A stretch of 64,000 bases of DNA from Nilaparvata lugens (GCF_014356525.2 NC_052508.1:61445800-61509799), one strand, 5' to 3'. Shown: positions 22,051-34,652, numbered from the stretch's first letter. Notes: generated from the letters alone by a model not told the origin. Numbers and translations: made by a program.

Positions 22051-23765
22051 CAACTCTGAAATAATTATTGTTCGGGAATACTGTCAAGCACATAGAAATA
22101 GAAATAAACTATAAGAACATCGCATGAAATTAACACTGTTTACTCCTATACTACTTGTAAAAATGTCTACATCTATCATGAAATTTTTACTATTCCAACT
22201 GCTAAATCTGGATCTAAATATCATCTCTATGCATGTCTTCAGAGAGGTTGCTTCTAAAGACTGTGGAACAATTTTTGATCCATCATAATGCGCCTTTTAA
22301 TGTGATTGCAACTTTTTTCAATGAAGACAAAAATCTTTCCCAACTAAGCTGCTTTGCCACATGGCCTAACATGCTTTGCTGGCTCATAATCATGAAAGGT
22401 TTTTCAGATCACGAGCCAGCTGAGATAATGATAAAGAGAGAGACAGAGTGAGAGTGAGAAAGAAGAAAGGTTTGGGAATTCACCTACTCTCAGACATTTT
22501 TCCTTTTTTTTTTGAAAAAAGTTACCACCAGGTATCTAGATACAGATACATACTAGTATACGCAATGCTGAGCTAATTTTTCTTTAGACCGTTGAGGGTT
22601 TTTTAGGGGTTGATAAGGAGAGGGGGAGCCTTGTGGTTTGATGTTGTTGGTGGGAAGAGGGGGGGGGGCTTAGAACAGCATAACCCACTGTGTTATTATA
22701 TCAACACACTATACATATATAATTCACTGTGCTATCATATACGATACCAACACAGAAACAAAGAAGGCTTTCTGCCTTATTGCATACATTTCCTGAATGT
22801 ATACATGTATATACATGTATACCACAGTGGTCCAGTGGCCTACCTATTTCCTAATAGCCTTGTTCCATAATGCTCCCCCTCGCTCCCCCTACACTGCTTA
22901 TAAATTTTAAGCTCTTAGCCTGATAGATACAGCTGGTATTATCACTGGACTTTCAGAACATGTGAAGCAAGCTTGCTTTGTTTCAATAAAAGATACACGA
23001 CGTGAGCATTATTATCTGTGTGAGAGACATCTTCATTTTAATGAGATAGTGGGGTTTCTGTGAAGATCTTCCCAATGCTAGTATCATCATAAATCATTAT
23101 GATGTAATCATTACATCATTGAATCGTAAATTATCATATAGTTGGATTGTTTCTTACTGTTATAATTACAAGTTTTCATGACTAGCCTATTACTTCTTTC
23201 TCAACACATGCGAGATTATCAACCTATGAACTACCTTCAATGAGGAACTACCTTCAATGTACAACTTCAGCAATTACTTTAGGCACTGGAGTGAGATAAT
23301 CAATCCCAATTTTATTTGGTTATTAATCCAATTCAATTCATAAGTCCAATTTGTATATTTTTTGGCTTTGAATTAGACTCAAAATGAAAAAGTGAAAAAC
23401 ATAACCTACTTTTTGGATCTGCATTAGAAAGATTGATATAGTATGGTATTTATACGTTTCTGCTTTGGTACTAGTAAGTAGGACAAAATTGCAAATTACT
23501 AGAATACTGATGCACTGACTTCTCTTATTTATACTACTGAGATTCTCTACTATACTGTATGGTAGTACTTACGTTTAAACTCTTCCAGAAATAACACATG
23601 TGATTATAATAATGTTCTGAATATGATGACTTGAATATTCTATAATATTTAATACTGATATACTTATTTATGAATACTCTGTACGATTATAACTCAACTA
23701 CGTAGCATCAGTCTTCCTATTTCTGTGCAATTATTCCAAGATCATTAATAATAATGCAATTAATA
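22051..23765. other. No gene supported
   Basis: AT-rich. A G-rich spot at 22661-22670 and two nested TATACATGTATA-like palindromes at 22798-22820 are the only local peculiarities. Confidence 0.5.
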
Positions 23766-23865
23766 TTCATCGACAGCTAGGTTAGCCCAGCAAGCTTTCA
23801 ATATTCAAATATTAGGCGGGAATTGCAGGCTAATATTGGGGAACATAGCAACAGCAGCAGCTATA

Positions 23866-23987
23866 GCGCCCTCTGGTGTGAATAGCTAAGTGACAATCAT
23901 CTCAGCTGCACTTAAGTGCCACTTGGCTTGTAACGACCTCCGCTGCCAAATTGGAGCCCCCCTTGACCCCTTTCCCTCACTTAAGTG
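23866..23987. promoter_or_regulatory. Candidate regulatory cluster: CTCF-like site and two NK2-type palindromes
   Basis: GCGCCCTCTGGTGT (23866-23879) matches 13 of 14 positions of the reverse CTCF consensus SYGCCMYCTRSTGG. CACTTAAGTG, a perfect 10-bp palindrome containing the NK2-homeodomain core CACTTAA, occurs exactly at 23909-23918 and again at 23978-23987. The stretch is GC-richer than its flanks. No adjacent gene is visible. Motifs are seen; binding is inferred. Confidence 0.3.
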
Positions 23988-24089
23988 CAAAGCCAGCACT
24001 ATTGTTCAAGTGTGCTGCTTATCTCGCTTACCCCCACTCTTCCTTCTTCTCCCCTCCCCTCAACCCTTTCGAACACCCACTCTGAAATA

Positions 24090-24960
24090 AAAGTGCAATG
24101 ACTTAATTTCTCCCAACAGTCAAGTACCAGTTCCAATGGTATTACAATCGATTTTTCCCATATTACTAAACTTCGTCTAAGGGAGTTTTGCAGGGGTCAA
24201 CTAATTTATTCTGATTATGTATTATTTGAATTGATGAAAAGTTTTGAATACAAAGCTCCTCTATAATGAGGATGTTTCTTTGACATAGGAGCAGTTTTGT
24301 AGGAATGCAAACCTATTAATGTAACTTTAATATTGAAGCTGTTCTAGAATGTGAGCTAATTCTTGTGATCTGTGATGACTTAATTTTCTTGAAAATCGAG
24401 TTAACAAAAACCAATAATTTATGGGTTATGCACATCTTTATTCATTCATTGTACAAAACACTATAGTCATAATATAGTTACGGTATGACATTGGAGGGAA
24501 AACTAAGCTGAGTCTGTAATATTTTTCTCCAATAATGTTGATAGAATGTTTATGTTGTAGCGTAAGCGTAAGTTTATGAAATCACACACTGCCTCGTCAC
24601 TTGATTTCCGGTTCAGGAACTATGATTTGGATTTTTTTTATTTTGAATGTTGGCTTAATTCTTCAAATGAATCATATACATCTAGTATGCATGAGAATGG
24701 ATACAGTGAACATTTTTCAAAAAGTATTCTGAAATGAGAATTTAGTGACCTTCAAGCTATTCAAAAATGATTTTTCTATCATTAAAATTGAACTATCCTT
24801 ATATTACAATTCATTCATCAATAGTTTGTGAGTATTTGAAATTTTGTACGGCAAGGAATCACAGTTGAACAATAATTGTTATTATACAGTGGACTATAAT
24901 CTATTCTTTTAATTTCTATTGAAACAGAAAATTCATCTGCTTTTGCATATAACTACGATC
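24090..24960. other. No feature seen
   Basis: AT-rich with no supported gene or repeat. Confidence 0.5.
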
Positions 24961-25440
24961 AAGGAACCCATCCTCCTCCCGATTCTCCTCTCCACCTTCT
25001 TAATCTATTTTCCCTTAATCTTTTTCTTCTTTTCCTCCTCCTTCTTTTTCTTCTTTAGCAAATTTTCCTACTTCTTCGACCATACGAAAGGCGTCGGTTA
25101 CAATAGCTTTTGAGATCCCTTACGATGTTACTGTGTGGACACTCTCAGCGTCTCAAAGGACTCATTCTTCGTAGAGGAACAGCCGTCAACACTCTTCTCC
25201 ACCACTCTTGTTTCCTCCTTCTCCTCCTCCTCCTCCTTCTCCTCCTCCTCCTCCTCCTTCCCTGTTCCTCTTTCTGCTACTCATCCTCCACCTTCTCCCT
25301 ACCTCTTCAGTCTCGTCCTAATCCTTCTCCTCATTCTCCTCCTTCTTTTCTTCTTCTCTTCCTCCCAATCCTCCTCCTCCACCTCCTCCTCTCCCTCCTC
25401 CTCCATCTCCTCCTCCTCATCCTCCTCCACTTCCTCCCAG
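24961..25440 (+). repeat. Polypyrimidine region with (TCC)n core
   Basis: TCCTCC-rich from about 25205 to 25440 and CTTCTT-rich before it. The Ser- and Leu-rich frames (25110-25685, 25135-25446) are low-complexity artefacts. Confidence 0.88.
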
Positions 25441-25524
25441 TGGTGACGAATGACCAAAACACTCCTCACCCCCCCAACCCATACTACCCAAGAACACAGT
25501 CCCTTACAATTTGGAGTTGGTTAC

Positions 25525-25602
25525 CCAAAAACCCTCCCAACTGGGACCCCCCCACTCTTCGGAGGTACCCAAAAACACTCCCAATTGGGACTCTCCTATC
25601 CT
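25525..25602 (+). repeat. Two-unit direct repeat with CCCAAYTGGG
   Basis: TACCCAAAAACCCTCCCAAC then TGGGAC at about 25520 recurs as TACCCAAAAACACTCCCAAT then TGGGAC at about 25566. Each unit holds a palindrome-like CCCAAYTGGG. Confidence 0.7.
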
Positions 25603-25689
25603 ATCCTTCAACTCACAGACTTCAACATCAGCTGTCCAAGATAAACTACTTCTCAGCTGGTTTCAGTGTCCCTATACAGAACTAGTAGT

Positions 25690-26484
25690 AGGGGAAAGGA
25701 TAGGCATCAGCTAAGACTGTTGACGTCCCAGTAGAGTATCAACTCAGGATAAGTTGTTGTACTACAATGTGATCAATCATTTTTGTTACTCGTTATCATG
25801 TTTTGTTTTCGTTATTATGGAGGATGAGGTGATTACAATGTATCTCTTTTTTTGTGGTGAGAATAAGAATATTTCAATTTGAATTCAATATATTGTAAAA
25901 TTTGTCAAGAAATCATATTTATTATAACTGATTTTCCGGAAGATAATGTCTAGCGAAGGCTATTAATTAAGCTTGGAATGCAGTATCGATAGTTGCTATT
26001 GATTCATCCAATTCATAGATAATAAAGTTGGTTCATTCATCAATTATTTACAAATACACAAACACACATTCATCTATCAGGAGTGAACAACAGGCTTAGC
26101 CAAAATGTTTGTTCCTCCACTTAATGAGAACAACATTGAAGGAAGCTCCATTCATTCATGACATATTTGAATCCAGTTAATTGATCAGGAATTGAGGCTG
26201 GATAGACTATTGTAGTGAATATTATTGATGACTTACAAGAGGAAAGTTCATCACAATATAACTGTAAACACACTGTTCCATATTCTGTTATTGAAAATGA
26301 ATTGAATTAAATCTACGAAGTTTATGGAAATTTTGTTTTTTTCGTCACTATTATTCAGAATTCCCGAATGCAGTATCCAGAGTCTGTTCCTCGTTCGGAC
26401 ACAAACTGTGAAGCTGATGTGTGTAAATCCAGCTCTAAACTTTCTATTTCCGATCACTGAAGCAACATAATATACTTACTGATT
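25690..26484. other. No feature seen
   Basis: AT-rich unique sequence with no supported gene. Confidence 0.5.
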
Positions 26485-26700
26485 ACTGAATATATTTAAC
26501 TGGTTGGAACGCTCTTGTTGGAAGAGACAGAATTCTTTAATTTATATCTTACACACATCGAAAACACATTCTTACAATAATGTGTTAAATATTTAGTTAA
26601 CACATTATTGTAAGAATGTGTTTTCGATGTGTGTGAGATATAGATTAAAAAATTCGGTCTCTTCCAACAAGAGCGTGACAAATAGTTAAATACATTCAGT
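26485..26700. repeat. 216-bp near-perfect palindrome
   Basis: Two arms of about 104 bp meet at a loop near ATATTTAG (26588-26595). The inner 90 bp of each arm match almost completely, for example ACGCTCTTGTTGGAAGAGAC with its complement, and ACACATCGAAAACACATTC with its complement. Only about 7 bases near the outer end (GGTTGGA versus its partner) and a few single sites differ. A transcript would fold into a long hairpin. It could be a fold-back transposon or a hairpin-RNA locus. Confidence 0.92.
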
Positions 26701-27095
26701 TGAATACTGAATTCATATTCAGTTGAATATGAAATATTGAATGATCACTTCTTGGCAAATTTATGGAAATTTCAATTTTCAAACCAAATCCGAATTTCCA
26801 GATTCAGTAATCTAATTCCTGGTATTATTAGTTGGTCAGATGAGAGCCCTCTATAATTGAAATAAATCATGGCCTCTCTCAAAGTCAAACCAAGAGATGT
26901 GAAAGACTGTTTCTCGGAAATGCTCAACTATAATTGACCACACTGTGATGTTGAGTTGAATTCGATGCTTCACTAACCGACCCTTCACTACTTCTGCTTT
27001 GCTGTTTGATGCCAATACCGAATATTCAAATATTAATACTGGTTTGATTCATAACTGTAAACAAAAGAGTAGCCGGTTATGAAATAGCAGATAGT
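26701..27095. other. No feature seen
   Basis: AT-rich. ATTCAGTTGAATA repeats next to the palindrome at 26694-26735. Confidence 0.5.
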
Positions 27096-27099
27096 TATT

Positions 27100-27595
27100 T
27101 GAACAAGTGCAACTGATATCAAGAGATATAAAAATGGATTTCCGAATTCGTCTCCTTAAGTGTTTCGTGTTTCCAGTTCTGTTATATGGCATGGAAGCAT
27201 GGACCTTGAATAAATTATGTGAAAAGAGAATTCAAGCCTTTGAGTTTTGGACCTACCGCAGAATGCTGAGAATCTCATATACAGACCATGTAACAAATGA
27301 AGAGGTTCTCAGAAGAATGGATAAAAGGCCAGAGCTCATAGGTGAAATTAAGGAACGAAAGTTAAAGTATCTAGGTCACATAATGAGGGAAAGAAATATG
27401 AATTGCACCTTATTATGCAAGGAAAAATAATACGCAAGAGATCAGTGGGCAGAAGACGAATATCTTGGTTGCGCAACATAAGGGATTGGTTCCAGTGTAC
27501 ATCCAATTCAGAGCAGCTGTAAATAAAATTAAAATCGCCATCATGATAGCCAACCTCCGCCATGGAGACGGCACATGAATAAGAGAAGAAGAACT
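27100..27595 (+). pseudogene. 5'-truncated LINE: reverse transcriptase C-terminal remnant
   Basis: Starting near 27107 the frame carries the C-terminal module of a non-LTR retrotransposon polyprotein. It includes RIRLLKCFVFPVLLYGMEAW, RRMLRISYTDHVTNEEVL and EIKERKLKYLGHIMRER, in the usual order. At about 27405 the reading slips one frame and continues as GRRRISWLRN and RDWF. At about 27500 it slips again to FRAAVNKIKIAIMIANLRHG with a stop at 27577-27579, followed by (GAA)-type tail sequence. The catalytic domain and endonuclease are missing, as in typical 5' truncation. The pattern is common in RTE-like insect elements; the exact clade is not certain. Confidence 0.88.
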
Positions 27596-27599
27596 AGAT

Positions 27600-29080
27600 G
27601 GAATAACACTTTTCAACAAAACTGCAGTATTGGTATTTTTGGTGTATTTAAAATTTCTATTTCATGAAATTTGTATTACGATTACACTTGATGTAATCCT
27701 AACTGTAGTATATGAGAAACTGAAATGTTTGGAAACAAGTGTCAGCGATTTGAAGTAATGCTGTAGAAAAATTCAGATAAGATTTAATTTCAAGTGAAAT
27801 TCTGTAAAGAATGTATATTAATTTCTAACACCACGATCGAAAAACTATTTTTTTTTTGTCAAACCGTTATAAAATCATGAATGTGAAACACTCCTTTTCC
27901 ATGAGACTGTGGCTTCAATTCAGACAAAATATAAAATCTCTCAACTCAAACTTTGTTCCCTGACATCAATATCCAATCACCATAAATGAATTTCAACAAA
28001 AATCACTCTCACTATAAAATTCAAATATAATATTCAACCCAGCTACAAACCACAACTAAAATCACGTGATTATTGGAAATTTTGTGCTAGCAGTAAAAAC
28101 AGCACAAAGTCACATATCAGCGTCGTCATCATCATCAGAAGCCAATTCGTTGGAGCATTGCTGGATAATTCAATTGAATATTCATGCATGCAAATAATGT
28201 TGGAGCTGTCTGTTGCACATTAAAATGTATGTAGACATGAGCAGAGCAGAGCATTCAACCACTGATCACAATTTATGTAGATCCGGTGAGTGAGTTGATT
28301 GATGCTGGTCTGTGATTGATATTCGGTTGATGGGTGGTAAAACCACTAATACAGGAAGTAGATTGGAATAGAATAAAGAATAGTTGATGTTGATGTATTA
28401 TGGTTGATAGGAAGAAGGACCCGATAACTTTGATGATGTGGTGAAGTTCGGAATGTAATGTTCCCTAACACTTTATAGGAGAAAACGATCTAGTTCAATA
28501 AGGCATAACTGAGCTGAGGAATCTAGGGAAAGGTATAATAAAGGTATCTTAAGGAATAAGTAATTGCAACAATTTCACGACTTCTTATTATCAAATATTG
28601 TTACAATCTTTGGTGAACTGGATCAAATCTTGATTTGTCTATTCTGATATTTCCACTTGAAATTGGAAATTATCATTCATTTACATTTTGTTGAATAATT
28701 GGTTGTGACAATTCACGTGTACCACAATATCACCGCCACTGAATATATTAGTCCTGAACTCAAGATAATTGATGTCACACATAACTTGTTATAACACTCT
28801 ACTCTTCCCCAGATTTTCCACGCTCTGCTCCAAAAACCCAAACAACAATCCCAGATAGTTGGGCAGATACAAAAATACAAAAACGCCCTCACAAAAACGG
28901 TACCAACAATAATTCAGCCCTTCTGATTACAACTTCCTGACCTCTTTGTTTCCACGCTTTTTCCCGACACTCTATCTCTTCTCTCCCACCGCTCTCTCTT
29001 TTTCTACACCGTCCTTATTTTGTTTCTTTCTCTCATTCATCTCTCTCTTCTTATTCCATTCTGCTCATTCCATCTCACAC
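27600..29080. other. No gene supported
   Basis: AT-rich with no open frame of coding character. Confidence 0.5.
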
Positions 29081-29165
29081 AAATTCCTTGTTGTTCAGTG
29101 TTCCGTGTTTCACGCTTGTTGATCTCGCGGTCAGACGAGTTCCAAAAGTGAGCCTTTTTTGTCGC
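29081..29165 (+). promoter_or_regulatory. Possible transcription start and non-coding first exon
   Basis: An initiator-like GTTCAGTG (29094-29101) is followed by CpG-containing CACGCTTGTTGATCTCGCGG and then CAAAAGTGAGCC (about 29144-29155), which resembles a 5' splice donor. The upstream sequence is C/T-rich. No coding exon was found downstream in the window. Confidence 0.2.
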
Positions 29166-30351
29166 GTTCTGCAATTTTTTTGTCGCCCGCGTAAAACGAG
29201 CAGAAATTTATCGCGTGATGTTAAATAATGGCAATACACAGCAAAAGCTCGTGCACACTGCAGGAGTAGCTCAAGCGGAAGTAAACTGTTAGCTAGCTAT
29301 ACTATCCTGTTCTGTTTGAAGTGCGATTTTGAGCGGAGAAACCGTCAAAAAGGCGGAGTAACGATAGAAAGAAGTCCAAGAAACAGGAAAAGCTGTAGAA
29401 AACAACAGGAAAGTGAAGAATTACAGGAACATCCAACATTCTCCACTTCTACAGTGTTCAATCTCGTCAAAACATAACTTACACGCTCTGAGATCGATAG
29501 AAATGATTAAAAAACACAAATTACCACTAAATCAGAATGAAGAGTTGAGTATGATGAGCATGTTGAGACACAAAAAATGAGATGATTGATAAAGAGTTTG
29601 AACATGAGTTTTTTTCGATGATATATTGCCAACAGCAGATTCTTATTTGTGATGAGGGGAGTATTAATTTGACCTAGCGGTTAGCATATTATCATAGACT
29701 AAACATATTAACTGATATCACAGGTTAGATATGTGATATTGATATTATCGAATTCTTCAATGTGTGTTGGTTGGTACCATTCGAGTCTTTTTTCTCCGAG
29801 AGTTAGAGAATAATTTTCTTATATGATGTTGCAGAAGATTACTATTATAATCTACTTCTACTACTTATTATACATTAACACTAAAAACACCAAAATTATA
29901 CGTATATAATTATTTTTAATTGCCTAGCGCCTAGCCCATACTCTAGATGAAACTGTCAATTTGAGCACATCTTGGCAGTAATCAGTGCTGAGTCACTTTG
30001 GAAGCCAATTACCTCTAAATGAGCAGACTTTACTATCTACTAGCAAGAATAATTACCAAGTTCACAGTTGCAGTAATTGGGTAATTACAGTTGCTTGCAG
30101 TAATCAGCTCAGTCACTGATACTGCAATTAGTTCTTATGCTGTCTTTGCCACTTTGGATTAATCTAGCCCTAGATTGTAGTGGATAAGACAGGCTAGTTT
30201 AACTTCCAAATAGTCTCTCATGACTGTTTTCAAGAAATTGACTTAAATGCAATAAACATAGATAGAATGATCTCTAATAGACTATAACTGGAACATTTAT
30301 AGACCGTTGCATATAACCATTCTGACGTTATTTTTTAATGAATAACGATTC
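29166..30351. other. No gene supported
   Basis: The first 250 bp are relatively GC-rich (GTCGCCCGCGTAAAACGAGC). The rest is AT-rich with no recognised feature. Confidence 0.45.
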
Positions 30352-30425
30352 GCCTCGGCTTGGCGTCAATCGGTAGAGCATGAGAATTAAATACTATAAA
30401 ATCTGGTCGTGGTTTTCTAGGATAC
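30352..30425 (+). mobile_element. tRNA-Lys-like SINE head (degenerate)
   Basis: GGCTTGGCGTCAATCGGTAG then AGCATGAGA aligns with the 5' half of a tRNA-Lys, including the A-box region. TCTGGTCGTGGTTTTCTAGG matches the position of the variable arm and a decayed B box. The acceptor stem does not pair, so it is not a functional tRNA. It is either a tRNA-derived SINE head or a tRNA pseudogene. Confidence 0.5.
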
Positions 30426-30489
30426 AATTTCACTAAAATCTTAATAGGCTCATTCAGGAGCTCTCGCAATAATTTAATACTGATTATTA

Positions 30490-30789
30490 ACAAATATATA
30501 TATAAGATTTATACTCTATGGTATTGGGGAGTAAAATGAATGGTACACCATAAAAAACTTGATACATATATTGAATGAATAATTTAAAAAAAATCAGGTC
30601 AATATAGAAAATATATAGAGCAACAAAATATACAATAAAACAAGAACAAAATAAAAATAAAATATCACAGATCAGTACACTATTTTTCAGTTCTATAGCA
30701 CGAAACTTTACCATGTGCTTTTCAATTCATTGATCATTATGCATTTATTTGCATGCAGCTTTGATATCGACTTGTTGTTGCTTGCCGAT
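30490..30789. other. No feature seen
   Basis: Very AT-rich (ATATATATATAAG). The minus-strand frame at 30487-30714 is AT-driven. Confidence 0.5.
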
Positions 30790-30883
30790 TTAGGTAATCT
30801 CACTTTATATATTATTTCCCAAATCAGAGAATGATAAATTGACAAATCAATAATTATATATATATTAATTTATATAGTTCCCA
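30790..30883 (+). repeat. Direct repeat, left copy (uninterrupted site)
   Basis: TTAGGTAATCTCACTTTATA through CAAATCAGAGAATGATAAAT to TTAATTTATATAG is found again at 33298-33400. Here the sequence continues TTCCCAATAAATTTC, whereas at 33400 it is broken by a probable LTR. Confidence 0.85.
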
Positions 30884-32149
30884 ATAAATTTCTCAATAAT
30901 AAATATATATATCTCAGGGTGTAAGATTCGGCACCTGATAGAATTAGATAAATCAATTTATCCAAAGAACCAGAGCTACATTATATTATTACAAATTGTA
31001 TCATAAAATCAATGATTGGGTGAACGTTAGTATTATAAGCTTAGAACTTAATATTCTTTTAATTGGTGTACTTTAAATATATAAATTGACTCATTCTTAT
31101 TCAATAAAGTATTTCTTATACCCTTTTAAGACTTGCGCAAGTTTTTGTATTAATTTCTTAATATTTAAACCTTTCCGACGAGCTAGCTTTTATTTTTATT
31201 TCACTCGTAGCACTGAGGGCGCCCTAATTTTATTTCAACTATTTTTCACTTACGTGCTGAATTTTTGTAAGTTGCTGGCGACGATCCGAAATTCCTGGTA
31301 GTCTTGGATTGTTGGTGGCCGAAGTCGTCTCTTCCAAGGGATTAAATAAATATTTGTATGACTTTTGCTTTAAAACAGCATCACAAAGTCTTATAGAAAA
31401 TTAATAATTAGATTAAACTCTAAGTCTTTAAAATGTACAATGAAGGGTATTGTGCTCTACAAATTTTGGTGACATTCCATGGTGGTGTTTGGCAGGCAAG
31501 TGGGGAAGTTCTCCTTTTCTTTTCACAATTTTCATTTCCGACTTGCAAATTTACATAAAATAAGGTTAAAATATAATTTAGGGAAATTAATTAAGTGAAA
31601 CTTCAATCAAAAGATTTTATCAACAAAGCCTGTTATTTTTCAAGTTAATAATATTGATTGAGAATAATCCTTTGATTTTATTAGTGATGGAAGATACTTA
31701 TAATTTTTTTTTCTACAGAAGTATAGAAAGTTTTCAGTTACGTTACATTTGAGTTATTGTTCCTGGAGATATATTATCGTAGAGTATTGCTGAAAGTCAG
31801 GAAGATAGCCTTTAAATTGAAATGAAACTTTTAAGAATTGTTCATATTGAGTTTATGACATTTTTTAATTTATATTTTTCAGACTCTGTTTTCTTATGTC
31901 ATTAAGGCTTTTGAATGATTTAGTAAATTTTTTATGATAGAAATCTTAATAGATGAAGAAGAAAGTTTTTCTTCTCCAGGAAATTAATATTAATGAATGT
32001 TCAAATTTTAATATTTTTTTCTTTTATTGTGTTATAAAGTGTCTTGTTTTATTAGGTGATAAATTCATAATTTCAGTTGATACTAGTTTTTGGACTTGTA
32101 TTTGTAGGTAAATCAAATCATAAACTCTGGAATGTTCATTTTTAATTAA
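30884..32149. other. No gene supported
   Basis: AT-rich. TTGCTGGCGACGATCCG at about 31270 loosely resembles a retroelement primer site but no LTR end precedes it convincingly. AATAAAG occurs at about 31104. Confidence 0.45.
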
Positions 32150-32230
32150 GGTTCTGAGCAGTTTTGGGCAAATGCCCGTTATTTACACTTGGATTGCGTC
32201 CTATAGTTCATAAATAATAAATAAAATAAA
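32150..32230 (+). mobile_element. LINE 3' tail with A/T-rich end
   Basis: GAGCAGTTTTGGGCAAATGC then CCGTTATTTACACTTGG and AATAATAAATAAAATAAA. Same tail architecture as 17827-17911. Confidence 0.5.
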
Positions 32231-33297
32231 TGTTGGCTGGCGCACAAGTTTCCAACAATACTAGCCGAGCTACTATATGAAAAATTATATTTGATTTCGC
32301 AAACCAAACGAAAAATATCATATAAGTTAGCATCATTTCAATTTGAATTATTTGTGAAGAAAGATCCATTAATTCTGATAAAAAGAATCAGTAGTTTAAA
32401 GATAAAAATCTATATAAAATGAGGATTCAAAGAATGAAAGAATTTAATTAATTATAATCAATAGATAACTCCTGTTTTAGCTTTTGATGAATTGTAGGAA
32501 GAGTTAGAAATTAATGCTGTAATACATTTATTTACAGCGGTTCATGTGTGTCCCCAAACCAACTTCTTGTACTACCACCCCTTTGGTTCCGCAACTTTAT
32601 GTAAAACCGCTTCAAGACACCCGTTCAGACGACAGGTCTAGGGACGTAAGAGGACGTCGCCGTCAAGCCAAATTCAACCGGTAAAAGCTCACCGCCAAAA
32701 ACAAGGTACTGTAACCCCGACGATAAAGCAACGTACAAACCAATGAAAGTGCAGTGTAGTGAAACAAAGGTTCATTCGAGAATGTCAATAAAAAGTGGGG
32801 ATTCAAAATTATTATGAAATGGGTTATATGGGTTACTATCGACGAAATTTGGGTTCAACGGTTTTTTTCTTTCTTGAGTAATTTCATGTTGAAATTGATT
32901 GGTTATTTTATGACTGATCTTGTTTGGTTTTGTGACGTATTGCTATCTAAACGGGGATAGTAATGCGCCCCCGAATCAGATGAAGAATGTCAACAAAGTA
33001 ACATGATATTGTTGTTTCTGTTGTTCGATTTTAGCTGCCAATGTTTATTGAAACTGTTTGTATTTTTCAATTATTTCAAATTGTAGTGATTTTCTATAGT
33101 ATAAACCTATTAAATCAGGCATGGCAAGATTAATTGAAGTTTTCTTGACTCTAGCCCGTTCACCTGCATGAATTAGGTATAGACTCAGGTATTTTCTAGA
33201 TGTGCCGGCCTATTTCTAAATTCTAAATTTTATTCAAAATTATCTTCTTTGGCACACAACTGCGCCACTGCTGCTTAATTTTAGCGAAAGGTACATT
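32231..33297. other. No gene supported
   Basis: A GC-richer segment at 32535-32720 (ACCCGTTCAGACGACAGG, GAGGACGTCGCCGTCAAGCC) stands out but shows no open frame or known motif. It could be a retroelement leader fragment. Confidence 0.4.
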
Positions 33298-33355
33298 AGG
33301 TAATCTCACTTTATATATTATTCCCAAATCAGAGAATGATAAATTGACAAATCAA

Positions 33356-33392
<37 letters not shown>

Positions 33393-33400
33393 TTATATAG
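33298..33400 (+). repeat. Direct repeat, right copy with expanded (AT)n
   Basis: Same sequence as 30790-30883, but the AT run is longer (about 33359-33388). It ends at TATAG, where the LTR-like insertion starts. Confidence 0.85.
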
Positions 33401-34647
33401 TGTCACGTGGTAATTTGAAACCACCAAATCTTTCTAAATAAGCCAATAAAATGTAATAGAACTATAAAATTGGAAAGAAGGTTAGACCTATCCAAAGAGT
33501 AAATCAACTCAAATCAAGTATTATTAGCGATTAGGAGTAATAGCATTATCAACAACGATAAGAAAACATGTATTATTGTGATTTAATAATTATGAGAACC
33601 CATTGGTAAGATCAAAAAATTATAAAGCGGCATAATTACTATTGGCGGATTAAAAAAAAAAAAAAAAGAAAAATAAAATGCATGAACATTGAGGTTAGAG
33701 TTACTTGTTTACCTTTTGAAAAGAATTAGTCGATCTTGGATAAATCGATAATTATTAGAACCAATACTGAACGAATCAGCTGATTATTCGATCAACCCAT
33801 ATGACCGGTTGAATCATATAAAATTCACTCATAAAGGATATATTATGTATACTAAAGGAAGTCGATGTGTAGAAATACAAATAACTATTATTTCTGTATA
33901 AACATTTGTTATAATCTAAAAAAGCATGATAAATCAAGAGTATACAAAACTCATATAAAAACTAAATGTATTATCTATTAAAATCGTATGTTACGATTTA
34001 TTTATGAATTCAATTTAAGATAAACACTCCATATATTTGTATAAAAACTTCTTCTATTTAATTTTTTCTATTGTAAAGCCGAGGAAGCCCTGATTCCCAA
34101 GGCAACCAATTGTATTGAGTCTATTAAATTGAAGGCCAATCAGAGAGTAGCTTACAGAATTATTCTAGGAAGAAGCAAAATTTTTCTAAAAACCTCCTTC
34201 TTCTGGCTTAAGATCCCAACCCGAGAGGATGCACATGGAGTTTAGGGTCTTTTCTTCTTCCTTTTAAAAAAATTTTTAATGAATTATTAAGCCAAACCCT
34301 TTTTTAAATGTAATGTATGTTTGTTGAATGTTAATTGTTTGTGAACTCAGTGCTGTCAAGGAGTTCGTAATTGTAAAGATTCCCATAAAAATAGCTTTAA
34401 TTCGAAAGAAACTTATAAAAATCTGGATCACGCGTTAGCCCAGCAGTGACGAAAAGGAGCCTACCTAATTAATTATTGGAAATAATTAATTCAATCCACG
34501 AGAACATCTAGAACTTCAGTCAGTGAGTGATAAGTCAAACCAAATGAGCTCATTTTTCTACGTTCAGTGGGGTAATAATTAATAAAAAAGCGCTATTCCA
34601 ATTAATTTGAATTAAAATTAAGAGTCACCACGTGTTGAACAATATCA
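33401..34647 (+). mobile_element. Probable solo LTR, about 1.25 kb
   Basis: It begins TGTCACGTGG and ends AATATCA, giving the TG...CA termini of retroviral-type LTRs. It is flanked by TATAG (33396-33400) and CATAG (34648-34652), a 5-bp target duplication with one mismatch. A TATA box (TTATAAAAATC, about 34410) and AATAAA (about 34577) are placed as in an LTR. The paralogous site at 30790-30890 reads TATAGTTCCCAA without it, and the right flank here reads TAGTTCACAA, consistent with an insertion between. No internal region is adjacent. Confidence 0.5.
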
Positions 34648-34652
34648 CATAG

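Noticed and set aside
22661..22670. G-run as a possible quadruplex
   Set aside because: There is only one G tract of note, with no regular set of four runs.
30352..30425. Functional tRNA-Lys gene
   Set aside because: The acceptor stem does not pair and the B box is broken, so it is kept only as a SINE or pseudogene.
31266..31290. Primer-binding-site-like TGGCGACGATCCG
   Set aside because: No preceding LTR end or matching downstream LTR was found, so a retroelement could not be bounded there.
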